From an uncultured Olsenella sp. (GTDB lineage: Bacteria > Actinomycetota > Coriobacteriia > Coriobacteriales > Atopobiaceae): DNA of 64,000 nt. The notes under the pieces were generated by a model. It was not told the DNA's origin and made no database searches. It saw only the letters and a program-made list of their open reading frames with translations. The stretch spans positions 1 through 64,000 of the forward strand of contig CASEVE010000005.1 in assembly GCA_949291295.1 (NCBI GenBank). Direction: 5' to 3'. Position 1 is the stretch's first letter. The number at the start of each line of letters is the position of its first letter. The translations under genes and the position numbers were made by a program. This document shows, one piece after another, positions 32,145 to 41,188 of the stretch.

Positions 32145-32801
32145 CTAGTTTTCTCCGCGTAGAACTTCATGCGCAACATCTGTGGCCATAGAGATCGCAT
32201 AGCCTTTTCCGCAGAGAAACCGAACGATTTTTTCATAATCGTTCTTTCCCGTGAGACGTCTACGTAAGGCAAGGGAGAGTGCGCGCTCGCGCTCCTCCTC
32301 TTTGCTGATGAAGTCGTCTGGCCACCCTGCGATGAGCTCAGGGGAAACGCCGTGCCGCGAGAGCTCTCGCTCTATGCGCTCTCTTCCCCATCCAGAGGCA
32401 AGCTTGGACCGTACAAAAGCAGCGCCAAAGCGGGCGTCATCAACGAGCCCGCACTCTGCCGCGCGGTGTACGGCCTCCTCGACAACGGCATGGGCATAGC
32501 CGTCAAGACGGAGCTTCTCGCCCAGATCTCGCTCAGAGTAATCCCTTCTTGATATGAGTGCCTCCACACGCGCCTTTGCACAAAGCCTGGCACTCTCCCC
32601 AAGGCAATGGAGGAGCTCGGCTCGAGATTCAGGGCAAAGAGTGCCCTCCTTCCTTGCGCGAGAAACCCTCTTTCCAACCGAGAGGGGCAGCGAGAGCAAC
32701 TCCTCGCCATGCGAAAGACTGGAGATGTGGAGCGTGGCGCGCGAGGTTCGCGCGCCACGCTCAGGAAGAATCACGTCCCACGACAGGCTGGGGTCCGTCA
32801 C
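32145..32801 (-). CDS. recX: Regulatory protein RecX
   Basis: RecX limits RecA filament growth. The 218-residue protein has the three-helix repeats of the family: [22 protein letters not shown] near 93-114, [32 protein letters not shown] near 135-166, and a last repeat with [15 protein letters not shown]. The first 80 residues are a poorly conserved extension. The start overlaps the recA stop by four bases, which gives translational coupling, so RecX should rise with RecA during SOS induction. Confidence 0.92.
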   Translation of the reverse strand: MTDPSLSWDVILPERGARTSRATLHISSLSHGEELLSLPLSVGKRVSRARKEGTLCPESRAELLHCLGESARLCAKARVEALISRRDYSERDLGEKLRLDGYAHAVVEEAVHRAAECGLVDDARFGAAFVRSKLASGWGRERIERELSRHGVSPELIAGWPDDFISKEEERERALSLALRRRLTGKNDYEKIVRFLCGKGYAISMATDVAHEVLRGEN

Positions 32802-33892
32802 TGCTCAAGCTCCTCGGGGGCTACGGGAACGGGCTCGCCAACACGCTCATCACCAAGCTCGAGGCCGCAGGCAACGCGAACCTTGTGGTCGATCTCATCC
32901 ATGAGGTCCGGGTTGGCAAGCAGGAAGTCCTTTGCGGCCTCGCGTCCCTGGCCAAGACGCTCCTTTTCGTAGGTGAACCAAGCGCCCGACTTGCTCACGA
33001 TGCCCTTCTCGACTGCCATGTCGAGAATCGAGCCTTCCTTGGAGATGCCGCGTCCATACATGATGTCGAACTCACACTGCTTGAACGGAGGCGCGACCTT
33101 GTTCTTCACGACCTTCACGCGCACACGGTTGCCGACGGACTCACCGTTGACCTTGATGGTATCAACGCGACGAATATCCATTCGGACCGAGGCAAAGAAC
33201 TTGAGGGCACGGCCACCGGGCGTGGTCTCTGGGTTGCCAAACATGACGCCAATCTTCTCGCGAAGCTGGTTGATGAAGATGCATGTGGTGTTTGACTTGG
33301 AGAGCGAGCCGGCGAGCTTGCGAAGCGCCTGGCTCATGAGGCGTGCCTGGAGGCCAACTGTGGAATCTCCGATTTCTCCCTCGATCTCTGCCCTGGGCGT
33401 AAGGGCGGCGACGGAGTCAACGACCACGACGTCGATGGCGCCAGACCTGACGAGCATGTCGCAGATCTCCAAGGCCTGCTCGCCGGTATCTGGTTGCGAG
33501 ATGAGAACCTCGTCGATATCCACGCCGATGCGGGCGGCGTAACCGGGGTCAAGTGCGTGCTCGGCGTCAATGAAGGCAACAACGCCGCCCATGGCCTGGG
33601 CCTCCGCAAGAATCTCGAGGGAAAGCGTCGTCTTGCCCGAGGACTCTGGGCCGTAGATCTCCACGATGCGGCCGCGCGGCACGCCGCCGATGCCAAGCGC
33701 GTTGTCAAGGGCGACAGATCCCGTGGGGATGGCCTCGACCTCAAAGCTTGGGCCATCGTCGCCAAAGCGCATGATGGCGCCCTTGCCAAATTTCTTCTCG
33801 ATCTCTTCTGTGGTGGACTGAAGAACCTTATCGCGCTCCTCGCCCGTGGTGCGAGGATGAATCTCCTTGCTCAGCGTCTTGCTCTTTGCCAT
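32798..33892 (-). CDS. recA: Recombinase RecA
   Basis: RecA pairs homologous DNA and activates LexA cleavage. The 364 residues start at the ATG at 33892, preceded by AAGGGAGCAG. The Walker A motif is GPESSGKT (81-88), the catalytic base is in the following EILAEAQ region, L1 and L2 DNA loops are present ([11 protein letters not shown]), and the C-terminal tail is acidic. The frame could extend to 33937, but the extra residues are not RecA-like and would cover the promoter. A LexA box lies in its promoter spacer. It is followed by recX and preceded by a separate cinA-pgsA-rimO run. Confidence 0.97.
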   Translation of the reverse strand: MAKSKTLSKEIHPRTTGEERDKVLQSTTEEIEKKFGKGAIMRFGDDGPSFEVEAIPTGSVALDNALGIGGVPRGRIVEIYGPESSGKTTLSLEILAEAQAMGGVVAFIDAEHALDPGYAARIGVDIDEVLISQPDTGEQALEICDMLVRSGAIDVVVVDSVAALTPRAEIEGEIGDSTVGLQARLMSQALRKLAGSLSKSNTTCIFINQLREKIGVMFGNPETTPGGRALKFFASVRMDIRRVDTIKVNGESVGNRVRVKVVKNKVAPPFKQCEFDIMYGRGISKEGSILDMAVEKGIVSKSGAWFTYEKERLGQGREAAKDFLLANPDLMDEIDHKVRVACGLELGDERVGEPVPVAPEELEQ

Positions 33893-33922
33893 GTCTGCTC
33901 CCTTGCTTTGTCCGTCATCGTG

Positions 33923-33951
33923 ATAGTATCCGAACAACCGTTCTAAGTCAA
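33923..33951 (-). promoter_or_regulatory. Predicted recA promoter
   Basis: On the minus strand TTGACT (33951-33946) and TACTAT (33928-33923) are separated by exactly 17 bases, 31 bases before the recA start. The LexA box at 33931-33944 lies within the spacer. Confidence 0.75.
33931..33944. promoter_or_regulatory. LexA box in the recA promoter
   Basis: CGAACAACCGTTCT differs from CGAACRNRYGTTYC at two positions; the outer CGAAC and GTTC halves are intact. Sitting between -35 and -10, it should block RNA polymerase when LexA is bound. Confidence 0.8.
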
Positions 33952-34102
33952 CACCGATGTCATGACCTTAGCAGGGCGTGCTTGCAGCAAGCTTTCGCCA
34001 CGCTGCCTCAAAGTTGGATCAACGAGGCGCAAAACTTGCACGAGGCTACAGAGAAGAACGTAAAGCTCGCTAAAGCACGGAGACCAAAATTGACGATAGA
34101 CC

Positions 34103-34633
34103 CTATGCAGGGTTGGAAATCTCCATCACACCTTCATGAATCAGAGAAACCGCGCGCCTTACCGATGCGTGACGGACTTGTTCGCGGTCTCCCTCAAAGT
34201 GATTGAGAACGCACCTTGTCCCCTTTGGTGTGGAGAGGCCCATCCAGACGGTGCCAACCGGCTTGCCCGGCTCCTCCCCTCCCGGTCCGGCAATGCCCGT
34301 GATGGAGACGGAAATGTCGCAGTCAAGGACGCGTCGGGCACCTTCCGCCATTTGCGCTGCGCATTCCCCAGAAACAGCGCCGAGCGCGGGCGAGTCCAGG
34401 ATTTCTTGGGAGACGCCGAGCACGCGCTCCTTGACCTCAATGGCATAGCTCACGATTGCGCCTCGAACAACGGATGAGGAGCCGGGTACGGCGGTGAGGC
34501 ACCCCGCAACGAGGCCACCTGTACACGATTCGGCCGTCCCCAGCGTAAGACCATGTGAGGCGGCAAGGGCCAGGAGCTCACGACATGCGTCAAAGAGCTC
34601 CGCATCCTCGGAGAATAGGGTCTTATCGCTCAA
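34103..34633 (-). CDS. pncC: CinA C-terminal-type nicotinamide-nucleotide amidase
   Basis: The 176 residues correspond to only the C-terminal half of CinA (PncC), which deamidates nicotinamide mononucleotide. Key segments are LTLGTAESCTGGLVA near 31-45 (active Ser/Thr region), VVRGAIVSYAIEVKERVLGV near 57-76, and SVSITGIAGPGGEEPGKPVG near 112-131. The N-terminal MoaB-like domain of full CinA is missing. TTG 34633 is chosen because GGGAGG lies four bases before it, overlapping the pgsA end; an ATG at 34651 is in frame upstream but lacks such a site. Its place between pgsA and recA is the same as cinA in Firmicutes. Confidence 0.88.
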   Translation of the reverse strand: MSDKTLFSEDAELFDACRELLALAASHGLTLGTAESCTGGLVAGCLTAVPGSSSVVRGAIVSYAIEVKERVLGVSQEILDSPALGAVSGECAAQMAEGARRVLDCDISVSITGIAGPGGEEPGKPVGTVWMGLSTPKGTRCVLNHFEGDREQVRHASVRRAVSLIHEGVMEISNPA

Positions 34634-34634
34634 G

Positions 34635-35228
34635 CTACCTCCCAAAGACAACGTGTCGAGCGCTCCAGAAGTACTGAGCTCCCGAGACGACCGTAAGTAC
34701 CACGGCGGCTATCATGAGGGCCCAGGAGACAAACCCGATCATGATCGCGAGGTCGACGAGCTCAAGCGAATAGAGCGCGAACCCAAGGTAGTAGCCGCAG
34801 AGCGAAACCATCGTAACGGCAGTCTTGGCCTTGCCGAGGTTATCGGCGGCAATGACCTCGCCGCTAGAGGCAGCGACCATGCGCAGTGCGCTTACAAGAA
34901 ACTCGCGGACGAGGATGACAAACACGATCCACACGCTGACCTCACCGCGAACGAGGAGAAGCAGAAGCGCTGAGAAGACCAGGAGCTTGTCGGCGATGGG
35001 ATCGAGAAACTTGCCGAAGTCAGTGATCTCGTCTCTTGAACGAGCCAGATAGCCGTCGACCTTGTCCGTGAGCGAGAGCGTCAGATAGATGACAAACGCC
35101 GCAACGGAAAGAGACGTGTTGACCGGGCCGTCCGCAAGCAGGGCAACGACCATGAAGACGGGAATAAAGGCTATCCTCACGCAGGTTACGATGTTGGCGG
35201 GCGTCCAAACGTCCTTATGGCCGGACAT
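34635..35228 (-). CDS. pgsA: CDP-diacylglycerol-glycerol-3-phosphate 3-phosphatidyltransferase
   Basis: PgsA makes phosphatidylglycerophosphate, precursor of phosphatidylglycerol and cardiolipin. The 197-residue membrane protein has the TDKVDGYLARSRDEITDFGK sequence followed by FLDPIADK, completing the DG-x2-AR-x8-G-x3-D-x3-D motif. Its order rimO-pgsA-cinA-recA matches that of Firmicutes, which makes it the better candidate for the true PgsA than the paralogue at 11220. It overlaps none of its neighbours but lies two bases from both rimO and cinA, so these are translationally tight. Confidence 0.92.
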   Translation of the reverse strand: MSGHKDVWTPANIVTCVRIAFIPVFMVVALLADGPVNTSLSVAAFVIYLTLSLTDKVDGYLARSRDEITDFGKFLDPIADKLLVFSALLLLLVRGEVSVWIVFVILVREFLVSALRMVAASSGEVIAADNLGKAKTAVTMVSLCGYYLGFALYSLELVDLAIMIGFVSWALMIAAVVLTVVSGAQYFWSARHVVFGR

Positions 35229-35230
35229 GT

Positions 35231-36553
35231 TTACCTATCCTCCTCCACGATCTGGCCGACAAGCTCATAGCAGAACGAGTCGACAAGATCCACGGTGACG
35301 ATGTCACCAACGGCGGCCTCTCCCCAACCGATGTGAACGGCACCATCGGAGTCGGGTGCCTGGAACCAGGTGTGACCAATAAGCTCGGGGCCATCCTCCC
35401 CCTCTTCGACCCCGTCGATAATGACGCGTACGCGCTCGCCCACGTGGGCGGCGGTGGCGGCAAAGCCGAGCTGCTCGGTTAGGTCGATGAGGCGTTGGGT
35501 GCGCTCAAGCTTAACCGCCTCCTCGACCTGATCTGCCATGCGAGCGGCGGCGGTTCCCTCCTCCTGCGAGTACGCAAAGACGGAGCAGTAGTCAAACTCC
35601 TGCTCAGCGATGAAGTCATAGAGCTCGTCAGCCTCTTCATCGGTCTCTCCGGGAAAGCCCGCCATACCAGTGGTTCTGAGGACCATCCCCGGAATCTCCC
35701 TACGGAGCTTATCGAAGAGCAGGCGAAGCTCGTCGGCAGAGCCCGTGCGACCCATCGTCTTGAGAACGCGAGCGGAGCAGTGCTGGATGGGAATGTCGAT
35801 GTAGGGCAAGACCTCGGGAACGTCGCGAATCGTTGCGATGAGCTCGTCGGTCATCCCCTCCGGCTGGAGGTAGAGGACACGGACCCACCCCTCATAGGGC
35901 CTCACGGCCTCGGCGACGCGTCTGAGAAGGGAGGCAAGCGTCTGTCCCTCCTCGAGGTCGCAGCCCCAGACGCCGGTGTCCTGACCAATGAGGACAACCT
36001 CTCTGACGCCTCCCCTCATGAGACTTGTCACCTCGTCGACAATCACGCTGGCAGGGCGTGAGTGGTAGCGACCGCGGATATAGGGGATCGCGCAGAAGGT
36101 GCAGAACCGGTCGCATCCCTCGGAGATCTTGACGAAGGCGCTTGCACCCTCAATCGTTCTGAGCATGTCCGTGCTGATCGCTTGTTGCGGGGCATCAACG
36201 CCCAGAACATTGCTTACCACCGAGACGATGTTGTCTTCATCCTCGGCGCGAACAAAGGCCGCAACCTCGGGAAGCTCGCCTTCGAGCTCGTCGCCATAGC
36301 GTGAGGGCACGCAGCCGCACATCACGATGGGGCACGTGCGGAACCCCGCGCTTCTCTCTTCTGCCAGCTCAAGGGTCGTCTCAATGGACTCCTCGGTGGC
36401 AGAGGCCAAAAAGGAGCAGGTGTTTACTATGGCGACGTCCGCCTCGGCGGCGTCATCGGTCTCAGAGTATCCGGCCGAGAGGAGAAGGGCGCGCATGCGG
36501 TCGGAGTCAACTTCGTTTTTTGCGCAGCCCAGGGTGACAAGAAGAAATCGCAC
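35231..36553 (-). CDS. rimO: Ribosomal protein S12 methylthiotransferase
   Basis: RimO methylthiolates the conserved aspartate of ribosomal protein S12. The 440 residues have an N-terminal MTTase domain (LVTLGCAKNEVDSDRM; cysteine near residue 10), the NTCSF and CGCVPS cysteines, the radical SAM motif CDRFCTFC near 149-156 with KISEG before it, and a C-terminal TRAM domain (VDLVDSFCYELVG). The LGCAKNxVD start separates RimO from MiaB. It is co-directional with pgsA, which is two bases downstream. Confidence 0.95.
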   Translation of the reverse strand: MRFLLVTLGCAKNEVDSDRMRALLLSAGYSETDDAAEADVAIVNTCSFLASATEESIETTLELAEERSAGFRTCPIVMCGCVPSRYGDELEGELPEVAAFVRAEDEDNIVSVVSNVLGVDAPQQAISTDMLRTIEGASAFVKISEGCDRFCTFCAIPYIRGRYHSRPASVIVDEVTSLMRGGVREVVLIGQDTGVWGCDLEEGQTLASLLRRVAEAVRPYEGWVRVLYLQPEGMTDELIATIRDVPEVLPYIDIPIQHCSARVLKTMGRTGSADELRLLFDKLRREIPGMVLRTTGMAGFPGETDEEADELYDFIAEQEFDYCSVFAYSQEEGTAAARMADQVEEAVKLERTQRLIDLTEQLGFAATAAHVGERVRVIIDGVEEGEDGPELIGHTWFQAPDSDGAVHIGWGEAAVGDIVTVDLVDSFCYELVGQIVEEDR

Positions 36554-36565
36554 GGGATGCCCTCG

Positions 36566-37063
36566 CTAACGGTAGTTGACAAACTGGAGGGGCTGACCGT
36601 AGTCGCGCTCCTTGAGAGCGGCTATGACGGACTGGAGCACATCCTTAGAGGCTGAGCTCACGCGCAGCTTGTCGCCCTCGATGGTGGCCTTGGCCTTGAG
36701 CTTGAGGTCACGAATGTCCTTGGAGATCTTCTTGGCAGTATCGGTGTCGATGCCCTGGACGATAGAGCCCATCTGGCGCACCGTCATTCCGCTTGCCCCC
36801 TGCGGATCAGCCCAGCGCACAGCCGTGAGGTCGATGCCGCGCCTCGTGAGCTTTGTGGCAAGAACGTCGCGGACCTGACTCGCCACAAACTCCGAGGGAG
36901 CCTCAATCTTGAATGAGCCGTCCTTTTTCGAGAGCTCCAGCGTGGCGCCAGTTCCCTTGAGGTCGTAGCGCTGCGTGAGCTCACGAGCAGCCTGCTGGTA
37001 GGCGTTGTCAACCTCCTGCATGTCAACAACGGAAACAACGTCAAAGCTCGATTCCTTAGCCAT
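36566..37063 (-). CDS. YajQ family nucleotide-binding protein
   Basis: A 165-residue YajQ-like protein. The N-terminal AKESSFDVVSVVDMQEVDNA is the family signature and a C-terminal VIAALKERDYGQPLQFVNYR is typical. Members have two ferredoxin-like domains and, in Xanthomonas, bind cyclic di-GMP; in other bacteria the ligand is unknown. The start at 37063 follows GAAAGGAGAG. It precedes rimO by 12 bases. The sequence gives no evidence for cyclic di-GMP signalling in this organism, so the general family name is used. Confidence 0.92.
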   Translation of the reverse strand: MAKESSFDVVSVVDMQEVDNAYQQAARELTQRYDLKGTGATLELSKKDGSFKIEAPSEFVASQVRDVLATKLTRRGIDLTAVRWADPQGASGMTVRQMGSIVQGIDTDTAKKISKDIRDLKLKAKATIEGDKLRVSSASKDVLQSVIAALKERDYGQPLQFVNYR

Positions 37064-37099
37064 GTCTCTCCTTTCAGCACGTAGTGGAAGCCGTTAGTT

Positions 37100-38704
37100 C
37101 TATTCGGCGGGAGCCTCCTGGTCGGTGGATGCAGCCTCATCACCAGAGGCGGCATCAGCCTGATCAGACTCCCCCTCGGCTGGCTCGGGCAACGGCGTTC
37201 CCTCGATCGTGAGCGAGTCGAGACCTCCCGCATGTGATGAGAAGCTGACGTTCTGGTTGTTCTCGGTGACGCTCACCGCCTCGGGGTTATCGACCTGAAT
37301 GGTGATGGCATCGTGCACGTTATAGGACCCGGTCCAGGGGCCGGTGACGCTCTGGGCCACCTTGCTGACGCCATCGTTGGTAATCTCCACCCACGAGACC
37401 TCTCCGGCGGCCACAGTGACGTCAACGATGGTCTCCTTAGGCTGCTGGTCCTGGGCGCCCTGGGCAGCGTCCCCCGTGGTCTCATCGGCGCCCTCCTCTT
37501 TTTGAGGCTGCTCGTCCGTGGTTTCGGGGTTGGAGGTCGCCGGCTCGTCAGCCTGCTCATCGTCGTCTGCAGTTGAAGGAGCCTCATCGTCTTCTGAGGT
37601 CTGCTGGTCGGTGGTCCCGACAGGGACCACGTTGCCGGACGGATTGGGCTGCGTTCGCGCGCTGACGCACGAGTTCACCGAGAAGAGCAGAATCGCCGTA
37701 AGGGCAACGGCAAGTACGAGGATGAGCGAGAAGAGCGCGCGCCTCGGGTCCGAGAGGAACTCAAACACGGGGCCAAAGAGACCCTCTCGTCTCTGTGGCC
37801 TTCTCCCCCCTCCGGAGCGCGGCTGCCTTCTTCTCACGTTGGGGCGCACGACGCTCGCGATGTTTCGCGAGGATCTTCTACCGCTGAGCGTTGAGGCGGG
37901 AGCGTAGGGGCTCGGTCTGTCGTCATAGCGGAGGTCGTCAGTGTACTCGCTCGGACGCACCCTGCGCATGCTGACGTCGTCACGACGATAGAGGCGCCCG
38001 GTCGGCATCTGTCCGCGAAAGTCATCGTCATACCCCGAGGAGCGCTGGCGCTCGCTGAGAAGACGGCTCGCGTTGTCATCATACTTGCGGCGACGAGTGT
38101 TCTGGTTTCTCCGGCGCGAGCCTCCCGAGGACCCCCGGTCTCCAGCAGGCTCCATGTTGTACGGCCTGGTGGAGCCGGCGTGGTCGTATGAAAGCGACGA
38201 GGCATACGAGGACCTGGTCCCCGCCGCGGAGCTTCCGGTCCCAACAAGGGGCACCGAGGTACGCGGACGTGCGGGCGCCGTTGTGGCAAAGGCGCCCATG
38301 TCGCCCGCGGGGCCACCGGAGGTCGGAAGCAGCGGCCGGTACTCCACATAGGCCTTGGGTCGAGAGCCCGCCTCGTTGGGCAGGTCATAGCCGGCTATGC
38401 CGCGGCCAGCCTGCGTGTCTCGCGTGCGACGACGGAGCTCGTGCGACGAGGTGCCGTGGCGGTACTGATAGAGGTCCTCCTGGAAGAGGTCGACGATCTC
38501 GCGGGCGTTAAGGCCAAGATAGCGAGCGTAGCTGGAGAGCATGCCCTGTGCGTAGCCGCTCTGGGGCATGTGCTCGTAGTCACCCTCCTCAAAGGCGATG
38601 AGGACGTCCTCTCTCAGGCGCAAGATCTTCGAGGCCTGGCGTACGGAGAGGCCGAGCTCGTGTCGTCGTGCGACGAGCGCTTCGCTGAACTGCGGGCGTG
38701 ACAT
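37100..38704 (-). CDS. RodZ-like HTH membrane protein with DUF4115
   Basis: The 534-residue product begins with a Xre-type helix-turn-helix (FSEALVARRHELGLSVRQAS, residues 6-25), followed by a very long Arg/Ser/Tyr/Pro-rich disordered stretch (95-310). One membrane segment follows (RALFSLILVLAVALTAILLF, about 318-338), then an acidic Glu/Asp/Gln/Thr linker and a C-terminal DUF4115 beta domain (ITIQVDNPEAVSVTENNQ). This HTH-TM-DUF4115 order is that of RodZ, which couples MreB to wall synthesis, but the disordered part is far longer than in Escherichia coli RodZ (337 residues overall). No mreB is in the window. It lies three bases after ftsK. Confidence 0.8.
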   Translation of the reverse strand: MSRPQFSEALVARRHELGLSVRQASKILRLREDVLIAFEEGDYEHMPQSGYAQGMLSSYARYLGLNAREIVDLFQEDLYQYRHGTSSHELRRRTRDTQAGRGIAGYDLPNEAGSRPKAYVEYRPLLPTSGGPAGDMGAFATTAPARPRTSVPLVGTGSSAAGTRSSYASSLSYDHAGSTRPYNMEPAGDRGSSGGSRRRNQNTRRRKYDDNASRLLSERQRSSGYDDDFRGQMPTGRLYRRDDVSMRRVRPSEYTDDLRYDDRPSPYAPASTLSGRRSSRNIASVVRPNVRRRQPRSGGGRRPQRREGLFGPVFEFLSDPRRALFSLILVLAVALTAILLFSVNSCVSARTQPNPSGNVVPVGTTDQQTSEDDEAPSTADDDEQADEPATSNPETTDEQPQKEEGADETTGDAAQGAQDQQPKETIVDVTVAAGEVSWVEITNDGVSKVAQSVTGPWTGSYNVHDAITIQVDNPEAVSVTENNQNVSFSSHAGGLDSLTIEGTPLPEPAEGESDQADAASGDEAASTDQEAPAE

Positions 38705-38707
38705 GTG

Positions 38708-41188
38708 CTACTCAACCTCCCTGTATGCAGCTTCCTGAACCTTCAGATCCTCTAGGCCATCCTTGTCAAGGAGAACCTCGCGCGGCTTTGAGCCGTTGGC
38801 GGGGCCTACGACGCCCTTCGCCTCCAGCATGTCCATGATACGACCAGCTCGGGCATAACCGACGGAGAGGGCGCGCTGTAGGCTCGAGGTGGATCCAAGC
38901 TGAGACTCCACGACGATGCGCGCCGCCTCCCAGACAAGCGGGTCGTCGTCCTTGGGGGCGCTGGGCTCTGAGGCACCCGGAGCGGTGGGGACGACAGCGG
39001 TGAGGATGTCCTCATGGTAGTCCGCCGTGACCTGATCGCGTACGAACTTGACGGTCTGCTCAATCTCCTCATCGGAGACCCAGCAGCCCTGCGCGCGCCG
39101 AGGCTTCTTGCCGCGCAGCTTGACGAGCATGTCGCCCTTTCCGAGCAGCTGTTCGGCACCCTTCTGGTCAAGGATGATGCGCGAGTTGATCGAGTTGTCA
39201 ACGGAGAGAGCCACGCGGTTGTCGATGTTGGCGCGGATGAGGCCGGTCACAACGTCTGCCGAGGGGCGCTGGGTGGCCACGATGAGGTGGATGCCCGCGG
39301 CGCGGCCGAGCTGCGCGATGCGCACGATCGAGGACTCGACGTCCTTGCCCGCCACCATCATGAGGTCGGCGAGCTCGTCGATGACGATGACGAAGTAGGG
39401 CATGTGCTTGGGGGGATTCTCGAGCTCCGCGTACTTGTCGCCGTCAACGTTCTTGTTGAACGTCTTGATGTCGCGGACCTTGTAGTGCTCGAAGACCTTG
39501 AGCCTGCGCTCCATCTCGGTGACGCCCCACTGAAGGGCGCTCGCCGCCTGACGCGGCTCGGTGACAACCGGCACATAGAGGTGCGGAAGGCCCGCGTAGC
39601 CCGTGAACTCGACGCGCTTGGGGTCAACCATGATGAGGCGCACCTGCTCGGGCGTGGCGCGCATGAGCATCGACATGATGATGGCGTTGAGAAGGACCGA
39701 CTTGCCCGAGCCCGTGGTGCCTGCCACGAGCAGGTGCGGAAGCCCCGCGAGGTCGACGACGATTGGGTTTCCCTCTGAGTCGCGCCCAAAGGCGCAGTCG
39801 AGGGGGCCTCCCGTGGCATACGGGAGAACGTCGGAGAGAAACACGGGCTGGGGCTTCTCGTTGGGAATCTCGATTCCCACAAGAGACGTGCCAGGAATGG
39901 GGGCAAAGATGCGGACCGACTTGGCGGCGAGCGAGAGCGCGATGTCATCCTCGAGGTTCACGATCTTGTTCACGCGCTCGCCCTCGCCCATCGAAATCTT
40001 GAACGTGGTGACGGACGGTCCAGCGATCCAGCCCTCGACACGTGAGGTCAGGCCAAACTCCTCGAGAGTTCCCTGAAGCTTTGCGGCCGTTGCGGCAAGC
40101 TCCTCGGCGTTTCCGTAGGAACCGTTGGCGTCAGGGTTCTCCCGTAGGATGCTGAGCGGGGGAAGCTGGTAGCTGTCGTCGGCATCTCCGGGCCGGGTAA
40201 TCTGGGCGGGAGCCGTTGGACGACGCTCGTCCTTCTTGGAGGAACGCTTGGTGCCCGCCTTGGACTTGCCGGTCTTCTTTGCCTCGAGAAAGCTCGAAAT
40301 CGAGGGCTTGGCCTTCTCCTTGGCCTCTTTCTGAGGTGCCGGAGCTGGGCTTCCAAGGGGTGCTGTTGCGGGAGGGATGAGCGTCGTGGGGGCTTGGTCG
40401 GCGTCGAGCAGGTTCGCTCGGCCCCGAGTCTTGTCACGCTTGAGGACCGTGGTCTTGCGGTTGCCGATATAGGTGGTCTCGCCCGCTCCCCCCGCGTCAA
40501 AAAGGGACGTCTGAGCAGGGGGCTCGTCGTCGGAGCAGGCGTCGATGATGGCGCGCTCACGACGCTCGCGAACGCGAGACTCACGCTCCTCGGCAACCTC
40601 CTGAATCCGCTTTCTGGCCTTGGTTACGGCATCAGAGACGGAAAAGCCGCAGACGACCACCCCGGCAACGATGACGCCCACGAGGACGACGTTGCCAACG
40701 ACGGGACCCACGAGCTCGAGAAGGACGTATGCAACCACGCCCCCCACATAACCGCCCGAGCGCTCCGCGAGCGCAGAGTCAAAGACAAGGCCGGGGTCGG
40801 AGATGGCCTCGGAGAGGTTGAGCGAGAGCATGGCAAGAATGGCGAGCACGATCAAAGAGAGCCCCAGCGCCACGCGACCAGAGATGGCCTCCTCGCCGTC
40901 GAGGAAGAAGGTCATGGCAAAGGCGAAGATCGCGATGGGGACAAGAGGTGCCGCAGCGCCAAAGGACAGGGAGAGGAAGTCCCTCAGCGCGCTCGTGATG
41001 ACCGCGGACGAGGGGAACATAAGCGTTGCGAGAAGCGCGACGGCAAAGACCGCGACGGCAACTCCGATGATGTCTCCCTGGACCGTTCCGACAAGATGGG
41101 CGGTCGTGGCGCCCTTGCGAGACGATGTGGACCTACCCTTTGAGTTTGTGCGACCCTTGGCTGCGTTTGGGGTGCGTTTGGCCGGCAT
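38708..41188 (-). CDS. ftsK: DNA translocase FtsK/SpoIIIE
   Basis: FtsK pumps chromosome ends through the division septum and helps resolve dimers. The 826 residues have four N-terminal membrane helices (about 33-170), a charged linker, the RecA-like motor (Walker A VAGTTGSGKS near 490, Walker B FVIVIDELADLM near 605, and RPSADVVTGLIRANI near 645), and a C-terminal gamma winged helix (SSLQRALSVGYARAGRIMDML, near 775), which in other FtsK reads KOPS sites. The N-terminal linker is short, like SpoIIIE and not like the long Escherichia coli form. It begins directly at the rnj stop. Confidence 0.95.
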   Translation of the reverse strand: MPAKRTPNAAKGRTNSKGRSTSSRKGATTAHLVGTVQGDIIGVAVAVFAVALLATLMFPSSAVITSALRDFLSLSFGAAAPLVPIAIFAFAMTFFLDGEEAISGRVALGLSLIVLAILAMLSLNLSEAISDPGLVFDSALAERSGGYVGGVVAYVLLELVGPVVGNVVLVGVIVAGVVVCGFSVSDAVTKARKRIQEVAEERESRVRERRERAIIDACSDDEPPAQTSLFDAGGAGETTYIGNRKTTVLKRDKTRGRANLLDADQAPTTLIPPATAPLGSPAPAPQKEAKEKAKPSISSFLEAKKTGKSKAGTKRSSKKDERRPTAPAQITRPGDADDSYQLPPLSILRENPDANGSYGNAEELAATAAKLQGTLEEFGLTSRVEGWIAGPSVTTFKISMGEGERVNKIVNLEDDIALSLAAKSVRIFAPIPGTSLVGIEIPNEKPQPVFLSDVLPYATGGPLDCAFGRDSEGNPIVVDLAGLPHLLVAGTTGSGKSVLLNAIIMSMLMRATPEQVRLIMVDPKRVEFTGYAGLPHLYVPVVTEPRQAASALQWGVTEMERRLKVFEHYKVRDIKTFNKNVDGDKYAELENPPKHMPYFVIVIDELADLMMVAGKDVESSIVRIAQLGRAAGIHLIVATQRPSADVVTGLIRANIDNRVALSVDNSINSRIILDQKGAEQLLGKGDMLVKLRGKKPRRAQGCWVSDEEIEQTVKFVRDQVTADYHEDILTAVVPTAPGASEPSAPKDDDPLVWEAARIVVESQLGSTSSLQRALSVGYARAGRIMDMLEAKGVVGPANGSKPREVLLDKDGLEDLKVQEAAYREVE

